Part shown: positions 1 to 8,122 of the stretch, in pieces
Numbering within the stretch: position 1 is the stretch's first letter
Layout: each line of letters begins with the position of its first letter
Source: Bdellovibrionales bacterium
GTDB lineage: Bacteria > Bdellovibrionota > Bdellovibrionia > Bdellovibrionales > UBA1609
Assembly (NCBI GenBank): GCA_027459485.1
Contig: DAIDIG010000001.1
Span: 186,001-250,000, forward strand
Direction: 5' to 3'
Length of the DNA stretch: 64,000 nucleotides
Made by a program: the position numbers and the translations under genes
The notes under the pieces: generated by a model
The model's input: only the letters and a program-made list of their open reading frames with translations
Database searches by the model: none
Told to the model about the DNA's origin: nothing

Positions 1-1
1 T

Positions 2-337
2 CTTCTGGAGCAAGCGATTATCAATTTAATCGACAACGCCATTCGCTACAGTGACGAAGGTCGACCGATACGAGTCGAAGCTGAGCCGGTTGGCAATGAG
101 ATTCATCTTCGTGTCGTTGACCAGGGGATCGGCATACCCGAAAAGCAACTACCGCGAATTTTTGAACGGTTTTACCGCGTCGACAAAGCTCGCAGCCGCG
201 AACTGGGTGGTACAGGGCTTGGCTTGTCAATTGTGAAGCATATTTCGCTGGCCCATAAAGGGAGCGTGGAAGTGCAAAGCCAGTTGGGTCGAGGCAGCCG
301 CTTTACAATTCGGCTGCCCGCCCAAGCCTCGGCTTAA
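2..337 (+). CDS. Sensor histidine kinase, C-terminal ATP-binding part (5' truncated)
   Basis: This is the tail of a two-component sensor kinase cut by the window edge. About 111 residues are visible, and they form the HATPase domain that binds ATP to phosphorylate the kinase histidine. The N box (NLIDNAIRYS), G1 box (DQGIGIP), F box (FERFYRVDKARS) and G2 box (GGTGLGLSIVKHI) appear in order, ending in the usual GRGSRFTIRLP. The F and G2 boxes are PhoR/WalK-like. The response regulator would be expected upstream, outside the window. The domain is certain; the signal sensed cannot be told. Confidence 0.93.
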   Translation, partial: LLEQAIINLIDNAIRYSDEGRPIRVEAEPVGNEIHLRVVDQGIGIPEKQLPRIFERFYRVDKARSRELGGTGLGLSIVKHISLAHKGSVEVQSQLGRGSRFTIRLPAQASA

Positions 338-344
338 AACGGAA

Positions 345-698
345 TTACTTACAAGTAAAACCAGCTTTTGTGAGACTTTTTCTAATATGATCTTGAACGG
401 TTGCGCAGTGTTTTGAAGTGGCCTTGCCGCTAGCAATTTCTTTTGTTTTGCCGAATTTCGTATAGTGAACGACGCAACGATTTTTCTCTACGGCAACCAA
501 AATCGTGCGCATGTCAGTGTGTTTCTTTTTGGTTTTCGTGCACGTCACGGTATTTTCTTTTAGCCCCGAAGACGCACTCGCTTTTGTCGTGCTTGCGGCT
601 TTCGTAGATGACGATTCACCCATCTGCTTTTTCATTTTTGCCGATGAGCAGCCGACCATAAGCGCAGCTACGGCCATTGTTGCCAGCATTCGTTTCAT
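345..698 (-). CDS. Small cysteine-containing lipoprotein, unknown function
   Basis: This encodes a 117-residue predicted lipoprotein. The N-terminus MKRMLATMAVAALMVGC is a lipoprotein signal with the acylated cysteine at residue 17. A Ser/Thr/Ala/Lys-rich linker follows, then a basic domain with four cysteines (TVTCTK, NRCVV, KHCATV, FTCK), an even number that suits two disulfides in the periplasm. The reading frame is open further upstream, but the ATG at 698 is chosen because it has a GGGAGG ribosome site and starts the signal peptide. It lies 43 bp downstream of rpmG on the same strand. No family is recognised. Confidence 0.8.
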   Translation of the reverse strand: MKRMLATMAVAALMVGCSSAKMKKQMGESSSTKAASTTKASASSGLKENTVTCTKTKKKHTDMRTILVAVEKNRCVVHYTKFGKTKEIASGKATSKHCATVQDHIRKSLTKAGFTCK

Positions 699-717
699 GT
701 TGTTGATCCTCCCGTTG

Positions 718-736
718 CGAAGCTGTTGAAGCTTCG
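718..736 (-). promoter_or_regulatory. Hairpin between rpmG and the lipoprotein gene
   Basis: A 7-bp perfect stem (CGAAGCT/AGCTTCG) with a 5-base loop lies between the rpmG stop and the ribosome site of the lipoprotein gene. On the minus strand no T-run follows, so it looks like a processing or attenuation hairpin. On the plus strand it is followed by GGGTTTTTATTT, which would suit a terminator for antisense transcription. The role is inference. Confidence 0.4.
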
Positions 737-741
737 GGTTT

Positions 742-921
742 TTATTTAATTTCTCGATGTAAAGTGTGTTTACGCATATGGGGATTGTATTTCTTCTTTT
801 CCATGCGCTCAGGGTGCGTTTGAAAGTTCTTGCGAGTTGTGTAGCGAGACGGCGATTCGCCGGCTGCGCGTGCTTCGGTGCATTCCAAAGTGACAATTCT
901 GACTTTACCTTTTTTTGCCAT
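742..921 (-). CDS. rpmG: 50S ribosomal protein bL33
   Basis: This encodes a 59-residue bL33 of the large ribosomal subunit. The protein begins [18 protein letters not shown], continues with SRYTTRKN and [10 protein letters not shown], and ends TLHREIK, which are the bL33 landmarks. Only one cysteine is present, so it is the zinc-free (C-) form. A GAGG ribosome site precedes the ATG at 921. The gene lies 65 bp downstream of pdxJ and upstream of a lipoprotein gene, not beside rpmB or secE-nusG where it is often found. Confidence 0.93.
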   Translation of the reverse strand: MAKKGKVRIVTLECTEARAAGESPSRYTTRKNFQTHPERMEKKKYNPHMRKHTLHREIK

Positions 922-986
922 ATTCGTGCCTCATTTTAAGTATATAAATAGGAATTACCCTTAACGTCGGCACGCGACAAGCAAAA

Positions 987-1772
987 TTATCGTCCCAGGC
1001 GGATTTCACGCTTGTAAAGCTGAACGGTCCGCTGAAGCCCCAGGTAAAGGGCGTCGGAGACGAGGGCGTGCCCGATTGAAACTTCCACAATTTGCGGGAT
1101 CGTGCGAAGCAGCTCGCGCAGGTTTTCGCGGTTGAGATCATGCCCGGCGTTGACTTCGATACCATGCTCGCCCGCGACTCGGGCGGCCTCGGTATAACGC
1201 TCAAGTGTGGGCCGGTGCCGACGGCTGCCGTAATCGTGCGCGTAGCGTTCAGTATAAAGTTCGATGCGATCCGGTTTCAGGCGCGCCAAGGCCGCTCGTT
1301 CGGACGACGTGAACGTGAACGGATCGACGAACAAAGACGACCTCACTCCCAACCGCCGCAAATGGGCCAAAATTCGCCGCAAGAATTGTTCGTTTCGGGC
1401 TAATTTCCAGCCAGCGTTCGACGTCAATACGTGCGGTGGGTCTGGCACGAGCGTAGCCTGATCCGGGTGAACCAAGCGAATTAGCTTCATGTAGCGAGCA
1501 TCCGGGTAGCCTTCTATATTGAATTCAATTCGACGTTTGAGCCCACGCGAGCGGTTGATCTGTTTTAGAAGCTTCGCCAAGTCTAAGACGTCGATCCGGC
1601 GGATATGGCGCTCGTCGGGGCGGGGGTGGACGGTGATCCCTTCAGCGCCGTACGTAATTAAATCGGCGGCACACCCGGTGACGTTCGGCAGGTCGCCGCC
1701 GCGGGAGTTACGCAGGGTCGCGATCTTATTTACGTTAACGCTGAGCTTGCAGGGTGATGAGCGCATCTTCAT
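987..1772 (-). CDS. pdxJ: Pyridoxine 5'-phosphate synthase
   Basis: PdxJ condenses 1-deoxyxylulose 5-phosphate with 3-amino-2-oxopropyl phosphate to pyridoxine 5'-phosphate, the last ring-forming step of DXP-dependent vitamin B6 synthesis in the cytoplasm. The 261-residue TIM barrel shows LSVNVNKIATLRNSRG near the N-terminus, GITVHPRPDERHI at residues 45-57, EFNIEG, NAGHDLN with His211, and IGHALVSDAL near the C-terminus. It is slightly longer than E. coli PdxJ (243). The ATG at 1772 or the one at 1766 could start it; neither has a strong ribosome site. Confidence 0.96.
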   Translation of the reverse strand: MKMRSSPCKLSVNVNKIATLRNSRGGDLPNVTGCAADLITYGAEGITVHPRPDERHIRRIDVLDLAKLLKQINRSRGLKRRIEFNIEGYPDARYMKLIRLVHPDQATLVPDPPHVLTSNAGWKLARNEQFLRRILAHLRRLGVRSSLFVDPFTFTSSERAALARLKPDRIELYTERYAHDYGSRRHRPTLERYTEAARVAGEHGIEVNAGHDLNRENLRELLRTIPQIVEVSIGHALVSDALYLGLQRTVQLYKREIRLGR

Positions 1773-1865
1773 TCAGGACCAAAGGTGTACACATAAACCC
1801 GAACGACGGCAACTTGGCCGAAATGCCGCTTTGGCTTGGCCGTGAGTTCACATTAGAATTAGTCT

Positions 1866-2309
1866 ATGAGCCGAATGGTCATCCAGTCCGAAGTTCGATG
1901 GGTAGGTCGCGAAGAAGCTTCATTGATTGTCGAAGTTGAGCCTGACGACACCATCTACCAGGCTACCCTGAAAGGGATTGGCGGGCCCGATTTTCTTCGC
2001 GCCTTGTGCAGTTTGCGCGGGCAGTTGAAAGGACGTTGGAAGGATGTGCCTCTGCCGCAAGGGGTTCGGCCGAGCGACTTGTTGTTGCGAGAGTTACTGT
2101 TGAAGGCCCGAAATGAGTGGAATTACCCGTATGCCGACGCTGAACTATGCCACTGCCGATGCGTGCCGACTGCAGTTGTCGACCAAGCGATTTGCCAAGG
2201 GGCCCATACTCCTCAAAAAGTCAGCGCCATGACATCGGCAAGTACCGCTTGCGGCACCTGTCGACCTGATGTTGAAGCGATTTTGCGGTTCCGCCTCGAG
2301 CGGCGATAG
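1866..2309 (+). CDS. BFD-type [2Fe-2S] protein with an unknown N-terminal domain
   Basis: The protein has 147 residues. The C-terminal half carries Cys95-x-Cys97 and Cys129-x-x-Cys132 with 31 residues between Cys97 and Cys129, which is the cluster spacing of the BFD-like (bacterioferritin-associated ferredoxin) domain. The extra cysteines 99 and 110 are unusual. The first 90 residues (SLIVEVEPDDTIYQATLKG, then FLRALCSLRGQLKGRW) form a separate domain that I do not recognise. It is divergent from pdxJ across 93 bp. No good ribosome site precedes the ATG at 1866, and an ATG at 1875 is an alternative. A role in Fe-S or electron transfer is inferred. Confidence 0.78.
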   Translation: MSRMVIQSEVRWVGREEASLIVEVEPDDTIYQATLKGIGGPDFLRALCSLRGQLKGRWKDVPLPQGVRPSDLLLRELLLKARNEWNYPYADAELCHCRCVPTAVVDQAICQGAHTPQKVSAMTSASTACGTCRPDVEAILRFRLERR

Positions 2310-2338
2310 CCTCGCTGTTTCGAGCATACAAATTTTCA

Positions 2339-2367
2339 TTGTCAGTCAACTCAGTGCTATGTATTAA
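2339..2367 (+). promoter_or_regulatory. Sigma70-type promoter for the exported protein at 2399
   Basis: TTGTCA at 2339-2344 and TATTAA at 2362-2367 are separated by 17 bases. This predicts a start of transcription near 2374, about 25 bases before the GTG start codon. Confidence 0.55.
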
Positions 2368-2398
2368 CCTTTCCTAAATGTTGGATAAGGGGGCATGC

Positions 2399-2824
2399 GT
2401 GAAATATATTAATTTAACTATTTTGAGTGTTGCTTTATTTGCCGGAGCGAGCGTTTTTGCAGATGCACCCGCGAATAATCGTTGCAACACAAATCAACCA
2501 GTTGTTATTGACTCATGTATGATCATTTCACCTGTAAACGTATCCGGCGCAATCGCGCAGGCTCAATGTTCACAGAGTAATGATCATACACGATGGACTT
2601 GCCAGGTAGGATTTTTTTACTACGAACAAGATAATACATTGTATTTTCCGTTAACTCAGAAAACGGTCGTCCAAAAGACAACCCAGTACTTTGAATATTC
2701 CGGTCCCGGCAACTACAATTATTTTGCCGTTGCTTCAACGAAAGACGCGGCAATCAATAATCTTAAACGTCAAATTGAGAACTCGCCTGGCACCACGATC
2801 GGTTTGCCGAAATGCGCACATTAG
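2399..2824 (+). CDS. Exported cysteine-containing protein, unknown function
   Basis: This encodes a predicted secreted protein of 141 residues. The GTG at 2399 is preferred over the upstream ATG at 2378 because an AAGGGGG ribosome site lies just before it and the signal peptide VKYINLTILSVALFAGASVFA then begins at once. Five cysteines follow (residues 29, 40, 57, 68, 139), with an aromatic stretch GFFYYEQDNTLYFPL. The gene is visibly richer in A and T than its neighbours, which could mean recent acquisition. It stands alone with its own promoter. No family is recognised. Confidence 0.75.
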   Translation: MKYINLTILSVALFAGASVFADAPANNRCNTNQPVVIDSCMIISPVNVSGAIAQAQCSQSNDHTRWTCQVGFFYYEQDNTLYFPLTQKTVVQKTTQYFEYSGPGNYNYFAVASTKDAAINNLKRQIENSPGTTIGLPKCAH

Positions 2825-2953
2825 TCACCTAGGGACTGAAAAACACAGTGTAACAGCGTTTATCAACCTGTGGTTGCATTGGTCCACATGTGGGGTGTGC
2901 GTCATGGGTTCAGAATAAGAGCAGCGGGTTTAAAAAAGTTGTTGGCGAGACAG

Positions 2954-3997
2954 CTAACTCGACGACGCTTTTCGGGGCACGTCGAGACGGGCAAGGATTT
3001 GTGCGACGACGCGGTCGCGAATATCGGCGTAATTCCCTCGAATTTCCGCGCCGGCGGCATACATGTGACCGCCACCACCGAAATTCTCTGCAATGCCGAG
3101 CACTTCGACCGGGCCTTTCGAACGCAGACTCATTTTGTAAAAATTCGGGCCGTCTTCTCGAAAAATGGCAGCGGCTAGCACCGTGTGGATGCTCATGACC
3201 ATGTCGATGACGTCGCGCGAGTCGTCCATATCCAGTTCATGATCGAGCAAATCCTGCCGAGATAAATTAAGAATGGCAATGCGATCACCAGCCAGATATT
3301 CAACTTCACTGAGCACTTTGCCCAGGTAAGTGACTTTCTTTTTCGTGTAGTTGGCAAATAGAGCGCGATGAATTTTCTCCGCTTGATGCTCGAACTCGAG
3401 AAGTTCCGCGCAAATGAGATGAGTATTGCCAGAGTTTTTGACGAATTTAAATATTTGCGTGTCAAACGCGAGGGACGTGTACAGCGCGCGGGCGATTTTT
3501 TCGTCCAACCGGATTCCGAGCTGTTTAATCACGAAATAGGCGATCTCGCCCGTGCTCGCTGCTGAGGTATCGATAAAAGATCCCGGCGTCGGTTCGGGGC
3601 CTTGGTTAAGAATCGGGTGGTGGTCGATAAAAATAATATCGCGACACTGCCGTTCTAATTCTGAGTAAAGCGGCTCCACCAGTCGTCGATCGTTGGTGTC
3701 AAAAATCATAGCCAAATCGGTGGGCGCGAGCGCGTTTCGTAAATCGTCGTAGGATTCAAGATGAAGTTCGGGTTCTAAAAATGAATATTTTCGGGGGATT
3801 TCATCGACAGCAATGACACGAACGACTTTGTTGAATTTTTTCAGCGCATGATAAAGGCCAAGCATGGCACCGAGACCATCGCCGTCGCACTGCTTGTGAG
3901 TCGTCAAAACGATGGTTTTTGCGTCTTGAATTTTCTTCGCAATGCTCGAGACGTTTATATTGTTGAAACGCGTAGTTGAAACCATTCGTTTATTCAT
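2954..3997 (-). CDS. DHH-family phosphoesterase (NrnA-like)
   Basis: This 347-residue protein belongs to the DHH/DHHA1 family, which includes NrnA-type oligoribonucleases and pAp or cyclic-dinucleotide phosphodiesterases. Metal-binding motifs visible are THKQCDGDG (His34, Asp38, Asp40), the FDTND segment (Asp100) and the IDHH signature (residues 124-127). The DHHA1 substrate motif GGGGHMYAAG lies at residues 307-316. This domain order and length match NrnA. The substrate (nanoRNA, pAp or c-di-NMP product) cannot be decided from sequence. It is single and divergent from greA. Confidence 0.88.
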   Translation of the reverse strand: MNKRMVSTTRFNNINVSSIAKKIQDAKTIVLTTHKQCDGDGLGAMLGLYHALKKFNKVVRVIAVDEIPRKYSFLEPELHLESYDDLRNALAPTDLAMIFDTNDRRLVEPLYSELERQCRDIIFIDHHPILNQGPEPTPGSFIDTSAASTGEIAYFVIKQLGIRLDEKIARALYTSLAFDTQIFKFVKNSGNTHLICAELLEFEHQAEKIHRALFANYTKKKVTYLGKVLSEVEYLAGDRIAILNLSRQDLLDHELDMDDSRDVIDMVMSIHTVLAAAIFREDGPNFYKMSLRSKGPVEVLGIAENFGGGGHMYAAGAEIRGNYADIRDRVVAQILARLDVPRKASSS

Positions 3998-4081
3998 CGG
4001 TAAAAATTAGAGCGATATTGAATATAATTTTACTTGTAATTTCAAGTGGTTATATTTGTGTGGCGGAAGCTAAGATTGATG

Positions 4082-4109
4082 TTGCCGCTAAAGCGCTTTC
4101 ATCTATAAT
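4082..4109 (+). promoter_or_regulatory. Promoter of greA
   Basis: A consensus TATAAT at 4104-4109 is preceded, after 16 bases, by TTGCCG at 4082-4087. Transcription would start near 4116, leaving a leader of roughly 55 bases before the greA ATG. Confidence 0.6.
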
Positions 4110-4170
4110 GCTCGCTTCGTAATTGAAGTTTGACGCTAGGCATAGTCAAGCCCGATTAAAGGAGTACGCA

Positions 4171-4650
4171 ATGGTAGCGGAACGTCAACCGATGACCCAT
4201 GAGGGGAAGTCGAAGCTCGAAAAGGAGCTCCACCAGCTCATTACTGTGGAGCGACCGAGTATTATAAAGGCAATCGAAGAAGCAAGATCCAACGGTGATT
4301 TATCGGAAAACGCGGATTACGACGCGGCCAAAGAGCGGCAAGCTTTTTGCGAAGCGCGAATCAGCGACATTCAGGCCAAAATTGCCAACGCAGAAGTCAT
4401 CGATACGGCTCGTTTGCGTTCTGACCGAATTATTTTCGGAGCCCATGTAAAACTACTCGATACTGAGTCCGAAGACGAGGTGACTTATCAAATCGTCGGT
4501 GAAGACGAATCGGACGTCACTCGCGGCCGCATTTCGGTGTTTTCTCCGCTCGCTCGCGCAATGATCGGAAAAAAACAAGGCGATATCATTGAATTTAAGA
4601 GCCCAAAGGGGGAAAAAGAATACGAGGTCGTCGAATTCTTTTTTAAATAA
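4171..4650 (+). CDS. greA: Transcription elongation factor GreA
   Basis: GreA rescues backtracked RNA polymerase by stimulating transcript cleavage through its secondary channel. The 159 residues match the family length. The N-terminal coiled coil carries the acidic tip (NGDLSENADYDAAKERQ, residues 41-57), and the C-terminal FKBP-like domain includes SPLARAMIGKKQGD. An upstream ATG at 4123 is in frame, but the ATG at 4171 is chosen for its AAAGGAG site and the normal length. The AsmA-like gene follows after 12 bp and is probably co-transcribed. Confidence 0.94.
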   Translation: MVAERQPMTHEGKSKLEKELHQLITVERPSIIKAIEEARSNGDLSENADYDAAKERQAFCEARISDIQAKIANAEVIDTARLRSDRIIFGAHVKLLDTESEDEVTYQIVGEDESDVTRGRISVFSPLARAMIGKKQGDIIEFKSPKGEKEYEVVEFFFK

Positions 4651-4662
4651 CCTGGAGCGAGA

Positions 4663-6573
4663 GTGTCGCCGAATCGGGCTTGGGTTTTAATATTAATTGG
4701 AATCCTCATTAGTTCGTTTTTTGGCGGAGCCATCCATGTACTTCTGTCGCCTGATCGAATCACGGAATTTGTCGAAACCGTTGTCGCCGAATCGGAACCA
4801 AAATTCACGATAGACTTCCGGGCGGCCCGCTTACGCCTAGCCGACGGGTGGATACCGGTTTTCGCGGTCGAGCTCGACGGTCTTAAAATAAAAGCGAAAG
4901 ACGCCTGCATAACCGGCGCTCAAATCACCGCCGATCGCGTGGTTGTCCCGCTGCAGATTATTCCCTTTCTAACGGCAAAGAAGATTCGCTTCGGCGTCGT
5001 GTCGGCGCGGCACCTCAAACTGAATTGGCTGCCGCCGGTTTGCCGGTTCACTCCATCAGAACGAAGCAGTTCGACTGAAGAAATTGATGGGCTTGAACGG
5101 TTTTTTCATGATCGATGGAATATCGAAATTGTACGCACGACCGATATTCTAGAAGCGCTTAAGGTGGATCGCTTCGATTTAGTGGATCAGTTCGGCCAAC
5201 TTCTTTTTAGCGCAACCGGTTTTCGGGCCAATTTAGATGCCGATCATCGGCTTGCGGTCATTCGCGCCAACGTGAATTTGGGGCCGAAATGGGTAGGCGA
5301 TGCCGATTTCGGTGAGTTTCGGTTGGGAGCGGAAGTGAAGTCGAACTCCGTGCGTGCGGGGGTGCATGGCAATTTGAAAGAAGGCCAAATCACCGGCGAC
5401 GCTGATTGGAACATCGAAAGCGGTCAGCTTCGATTGCTCGGGCATTTTGCCGATCTCCCGGTGCAGGGCCTGCTGAATCTCACCTCGCATTGGGGTGTGC
5501 TCACCTCGTATCACAGCGATTTGCGAGACGAATGGCTGTCTTGCGGTCTTTCATACACCGGCGACATTCGAACTCTCGGCCATGCTCAATTCGATATTTC
5601 AAAATGCAGCATGTATGGCGATCTCGGGAATTGGCAATTAGAGACGACACATCTCGCTTTTTTGCATCCCTTTCCGCTGCGCTGGCGGCTGGCTGGCTTG
5701 AATGTCCAGCGATGGTGGAACGAGCTGGGCATGGGGTCGGCCGGTTCAACTCCACTCTCTGTTGGTTCAGCCACCGCGCTTATCGGAAATTTTGGCTCGT
5801 TTACCGGTGACTTAAGTATCATGGGCCCGAGCGACATTTCGATTCGAGGCCGGCTGCTCAATTTTTCGGCTTTTATTTCTAACGGCCAGGACAGCGTAAA
5901 ACAAAAGGTGAAGTCGGTCGACATCGCGTTCGCTGTTTCACCCGACGGCATAAAAGGGACTTTCAAAAGGCCTGACATCGAAGACGGAGAGATAGCGGGG
6001 GCGGGTTCGCTCGATTTATCAGTTGCCGGCGACGGACAGATTCAGTTAACGCTCGATCGAATCGATCTGCCGCCGACAGTTCAACACGTCCTTTGGAGTG
6101 GTTCGACTCATCAGAGTTCTGTGCGGCTATTGGCGGCGATGAAGGCGTATCAGCTGCAACGGTTGGATGGTCATATCGTCGTGAATTCATGGCAAACTTC
6201 GGATTGGGAGCTCCGCAACCTTGATTCGCGACTGCACTATGACAGTGCCGGCTGGCGTCTTTATTTGATGGCAAGTGCGTTTGCCCTTCAACCGGGCGGT
6301 GGGTGGCAAACATTCGCGAGTTTGCTCGGCAACTCTTTGTCGTCGATTCAAGCTGATCTGCTGTTGAGTGCGGACGGCGGGACTTGGGATCACTTCAGAG
6401 CTAAGCTTGCAAAGTCAGAGGGATCGATAAAATCGGAAGGTGCGTGGGATCAGTATGATAATCTTAACGGAACGCTTTCGTACATCGGTCGGCTGGCGAA
6501 TATTCGAAAACGAGTGCGGCAAAAGTATGCAATCAGCGGAAGTTGGCGAGCCCCGAATTTGAAACCGTTGTAA
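4663..6573 (+). CDS. AsmA-like membrane-anchored protein
   Basis: This is a 636-residue protein with one N-terminal transmembrane anchor (residues 6-27, WVLILIGILISSFFGGAIHV) and a long beta-rich body with repeated amphipathic strands. Such architecture fits the AsmA/YhdP/DUF3971 group of bridge-like proteins that move phospholipid or assist outer-membrane assembly. The match is by architecture and pattern, not by a decisive motif. Start is a GTG with a GGAG site, 12 bp after greA. Its last 41 bases overlap sohB, which runs in the opposite direction. Confidence 0.7.
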   Translation: MSPNRAWVLILIGILISSFFGGAIHVLLSPDRITEFVETVVAESEPKFTIDFRAARLRLADGWIPVFAVELDGLKIKAKDACITGAQITADRVVVPLQIIPFLTAKKIRFGVVSARHLKLNWLPPVCRFTPSERSSSTEEIDGLERFFHDRWNIEIVRTTDILEALKVDRFDLVDQFGQLLFSATGFRANLDADHRLAVIRANVNLGPKWVGDADFGEFRLGAEVKSNSVRAGVHGNLKEGQITGDADWNIESGQLRLLGHFADLPVQGLLNLTSHWGVLTSYHSDLRDEWLSCGLSYTGDIRTLGHAQFDISKCSMYGDLGNWQLETTHLAFLHPFPLRWRLAGLNVQRWWNELGMGSAGSTPLSVGSATALIGNFGSFTGDLSIMGPSDISIRGRLLNFSAFISNGQDSVKQKVKSVDIAFAVSPDGIKGTFKRPDIEDGEIAGAGSLDLSVAGDGQIQLTLDRIDLPPTVQHVLWSGSTHQSSVRLLAAMKAYQLQRLDGHIVVNSWQTSDWELRNLDSRLHYDSAGWRLYLMASAFALQPGGGWQTFASLLGNSLSSIQADLLLSADGGTWDHFRAKLAKSEGSIKSEGAWDQYDNLNGTLSYIGRLANIRKRVRQKYAISGSWRAPNLKPL

Positions 6574-7552
6574 GTACACGATCGACGATTTTGACCGAGA
6601 CCGAGCCTAAGAGATCTTGCAATTTTTCGCCAAGCTTTCTTTTCGGCAATATTTTGACGGCGAAGATCCGAGCGCTTCGTCGCTGCTGAAAAAGGTATTC
6701 ATCGCTCGTCGCGAGAGAGTCGACCAGATTCATTTCAAGTGCGCGAACCCCGTACCAATATTCGCCCGTTGCCACTTTTGTGACGTCGACGGTCGGGCGG
6801 TGCGTCTGCACAAAATCTTTAAACAGTACATGGGTGTCTTCGATCTGCTCGCGAAATTTTGCGCGTCCTTTTTCAGTGATTTCGCCTAAGATACTGACGG
6901 TTCGCTTGTACTCACCGGCCGAAACCTCTTCGTAATCGACATCATGTTTTTTCAAAAGACGGTGAACATTCGGAACCATGGCCAAAACACCGATTGAGCC
7001 GAGAATCGCGAATGGAGCCGCGACAATCTTATCTGCCACACAGGCCATCATGTAACCACCGCTGGCCGCAACCTTGTCGACGCACGCCGTGACTTTGAGG
7101 CCGGCGCCCTTGAGCCGTAGGATCTCGGCTGCTCCGAGACCGTAGCCGTGAACGACGCCGCCGGGGCTTTCAATGCGGACGACTGCTTCATCCCCGGGTT
7201 TTGCGATCGTGAGAACGGCGGTGATTTCGTCGCTAAGCTCTTTGACGTGACTGGCTTCCATGTCGCCTTCAAAATCGAGCACGAATATTCTGCGCTGCGG
7301 ATTTTCGTCCGCAGCCTTCTGCCTTTGCTTTTCTTCTCGTTCTGCGGCTTTGCGTTCCTTTTTATCCAAAACGATAGAGCCGAGATGCCGTTCAAACTCG
7401 TTTAACTTTTCGTTGATATCGTCGATCTGGAAGTCGGGTTTCAAGCGCGATCGCAGCGCGAGGCCGGCAATTACAAAAAGGATGCCCGCGATGGCCAGAA
7501 ATATAATTAATACTTTACCGAAAAAAATGCCGAATTCGATGAGATGCTGCAT
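6533..7552 (-). CDS. sohB: SohB-type inner-membrane signal peptide peptidase
   Basis: SohB is a Ser-Lys protease of the S49 (SppA) family on the periplasmic face of the inner membrane, acting on leftover signal peptides and misfolded proteins. The 339-residue protein has an N-terminal membrane segment (residues 12-33), a charged stretch rich in Lys, Glu and Arg, then the peptidase domain. The nucleophile Ser164 sits in KVAASGGYMMACVADKI, and FAILGSIGVLA and the likely general base Lys216 in GEYKRT follow, very close to E. coli SohB. The end overlaps the AsmA-like gene by 41 bp. Confidence 0.93.
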   Translation of the reverse strand: MQHLIEFGIFFGKVLIIFLAIAGILFVIAGLALRSRLKPDFQIDDINEKLNEFERHLGSIVLDKKERKAAEREEKQRQKAADENPQRRIFVLDFEGDMEASHVKELSDEITAVLTIAKPGDEAVVRIESPGGVVHGYGLGAAEILRLKGAGLKVTACVDKVAASGGYMMACVADKIVAAPFAILGSIGVLAMVPNVHRLLKKHDVDYEEVSAGEYKRTVSILGEITEKGRAKFREQIEDTHVLFKDFVQTHRPTVDVTKVATGEYWYGVRALEMNLVDSLATSDEYLFQQRRSARIFAVKILPKRKLGEKLQDLLGSVSVKIVDRVLTTVSNSGLANFR

Positions 7553-7658
7553 TGGTGCTTTGCCCGCCTATTTTGCGGTATTTGATACCCCAGGCCCTAG
7601 GCCGAGTCAAAGCAACACAAGTTTGGCTTACCTGTTAGGCTCGGCGATACTAGAAACT

Positions 7659-8090
7659 ATGAGAAAGCCGCTTGGGTTTTTATTGTTGGCCGCGATTTTG
7701 GGGCAAGGGTCGCGCGGTTACGCTAAGACGTGGCAGGACCATGAAGTCCAGCGCCAAATTGAAAACTTAAGAGCTCGCGCACTCGATTTTTATCAACGAT
7801 TAGATGCGCAAGACGAAGCCGACCGAGCGCAAGAAAAAGCGGCGTCAGAAATGAGCGAGGTCCGGCTCAGGCGGGCCGAGGCTCATAAATTAGCCCGCGA
7901 ACAATTTGTGGAAAACCGCAAACCGAAAATCGAGACTGGAAAATCGGCGTGGGAGCTTGAGCTCAAGCGGCGGGCGCAGATGTACGAAGAAGCACGCGAG
8001 CGGTATATCGAGCATCGAGATGAAATCCGCCGCGCGATGGCCAATGTCTGGCGAATTCCCGACGACGTCGAATTCGATCTCGACCAATAA
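7659..8090 (+). CDS. Exported coiled-coil protein, unknown function
   Basis: The protein has 143 residues, with a signal peptide (MRKPLGFLLLAAILGQGSRGYA) followed by a highly charged helical body rich in Glu, Arg, Ala and Gln, probably a coiled coil. The open frame extends far upstream but that part lies antisense to sohB; the ATG at 7659 starts the signal peptide. It is divergent from sohB and converges on the VC0807-like gene with 32 bp between stops. No family is recognised; a periplasmic structural or chaperone role is only a guess. Confidence 0.7.
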   Translation: MRKPLGFLLLAAILGQGSRGYAKTWQDHEVQRQIENLRARALDFYQRLDAQDEADRAQEKAASEMSEVRLRRAEAHKLAREQFVENRKPKIETGKSAWELELKRRAQMYEEARERYIEHRDEIRRAMANVWRIPDDVEFDLDQ

Positions 8091-8122
8091 TGTCGTGGCA
8101 TCGGTCGATGAAAATAGGGATA

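Noticed and set aside
2884-2893. Palindrome CCACATGTGG
   Set aside because: A single 10-bp palindrome between convergent genes is expected by chance and has no promoter nearby.
7260-7658. N-terminal extension of the exported coiled-coil gene
   Set aside because: It is antisense to sohB; the signal peptide starts at 7659.
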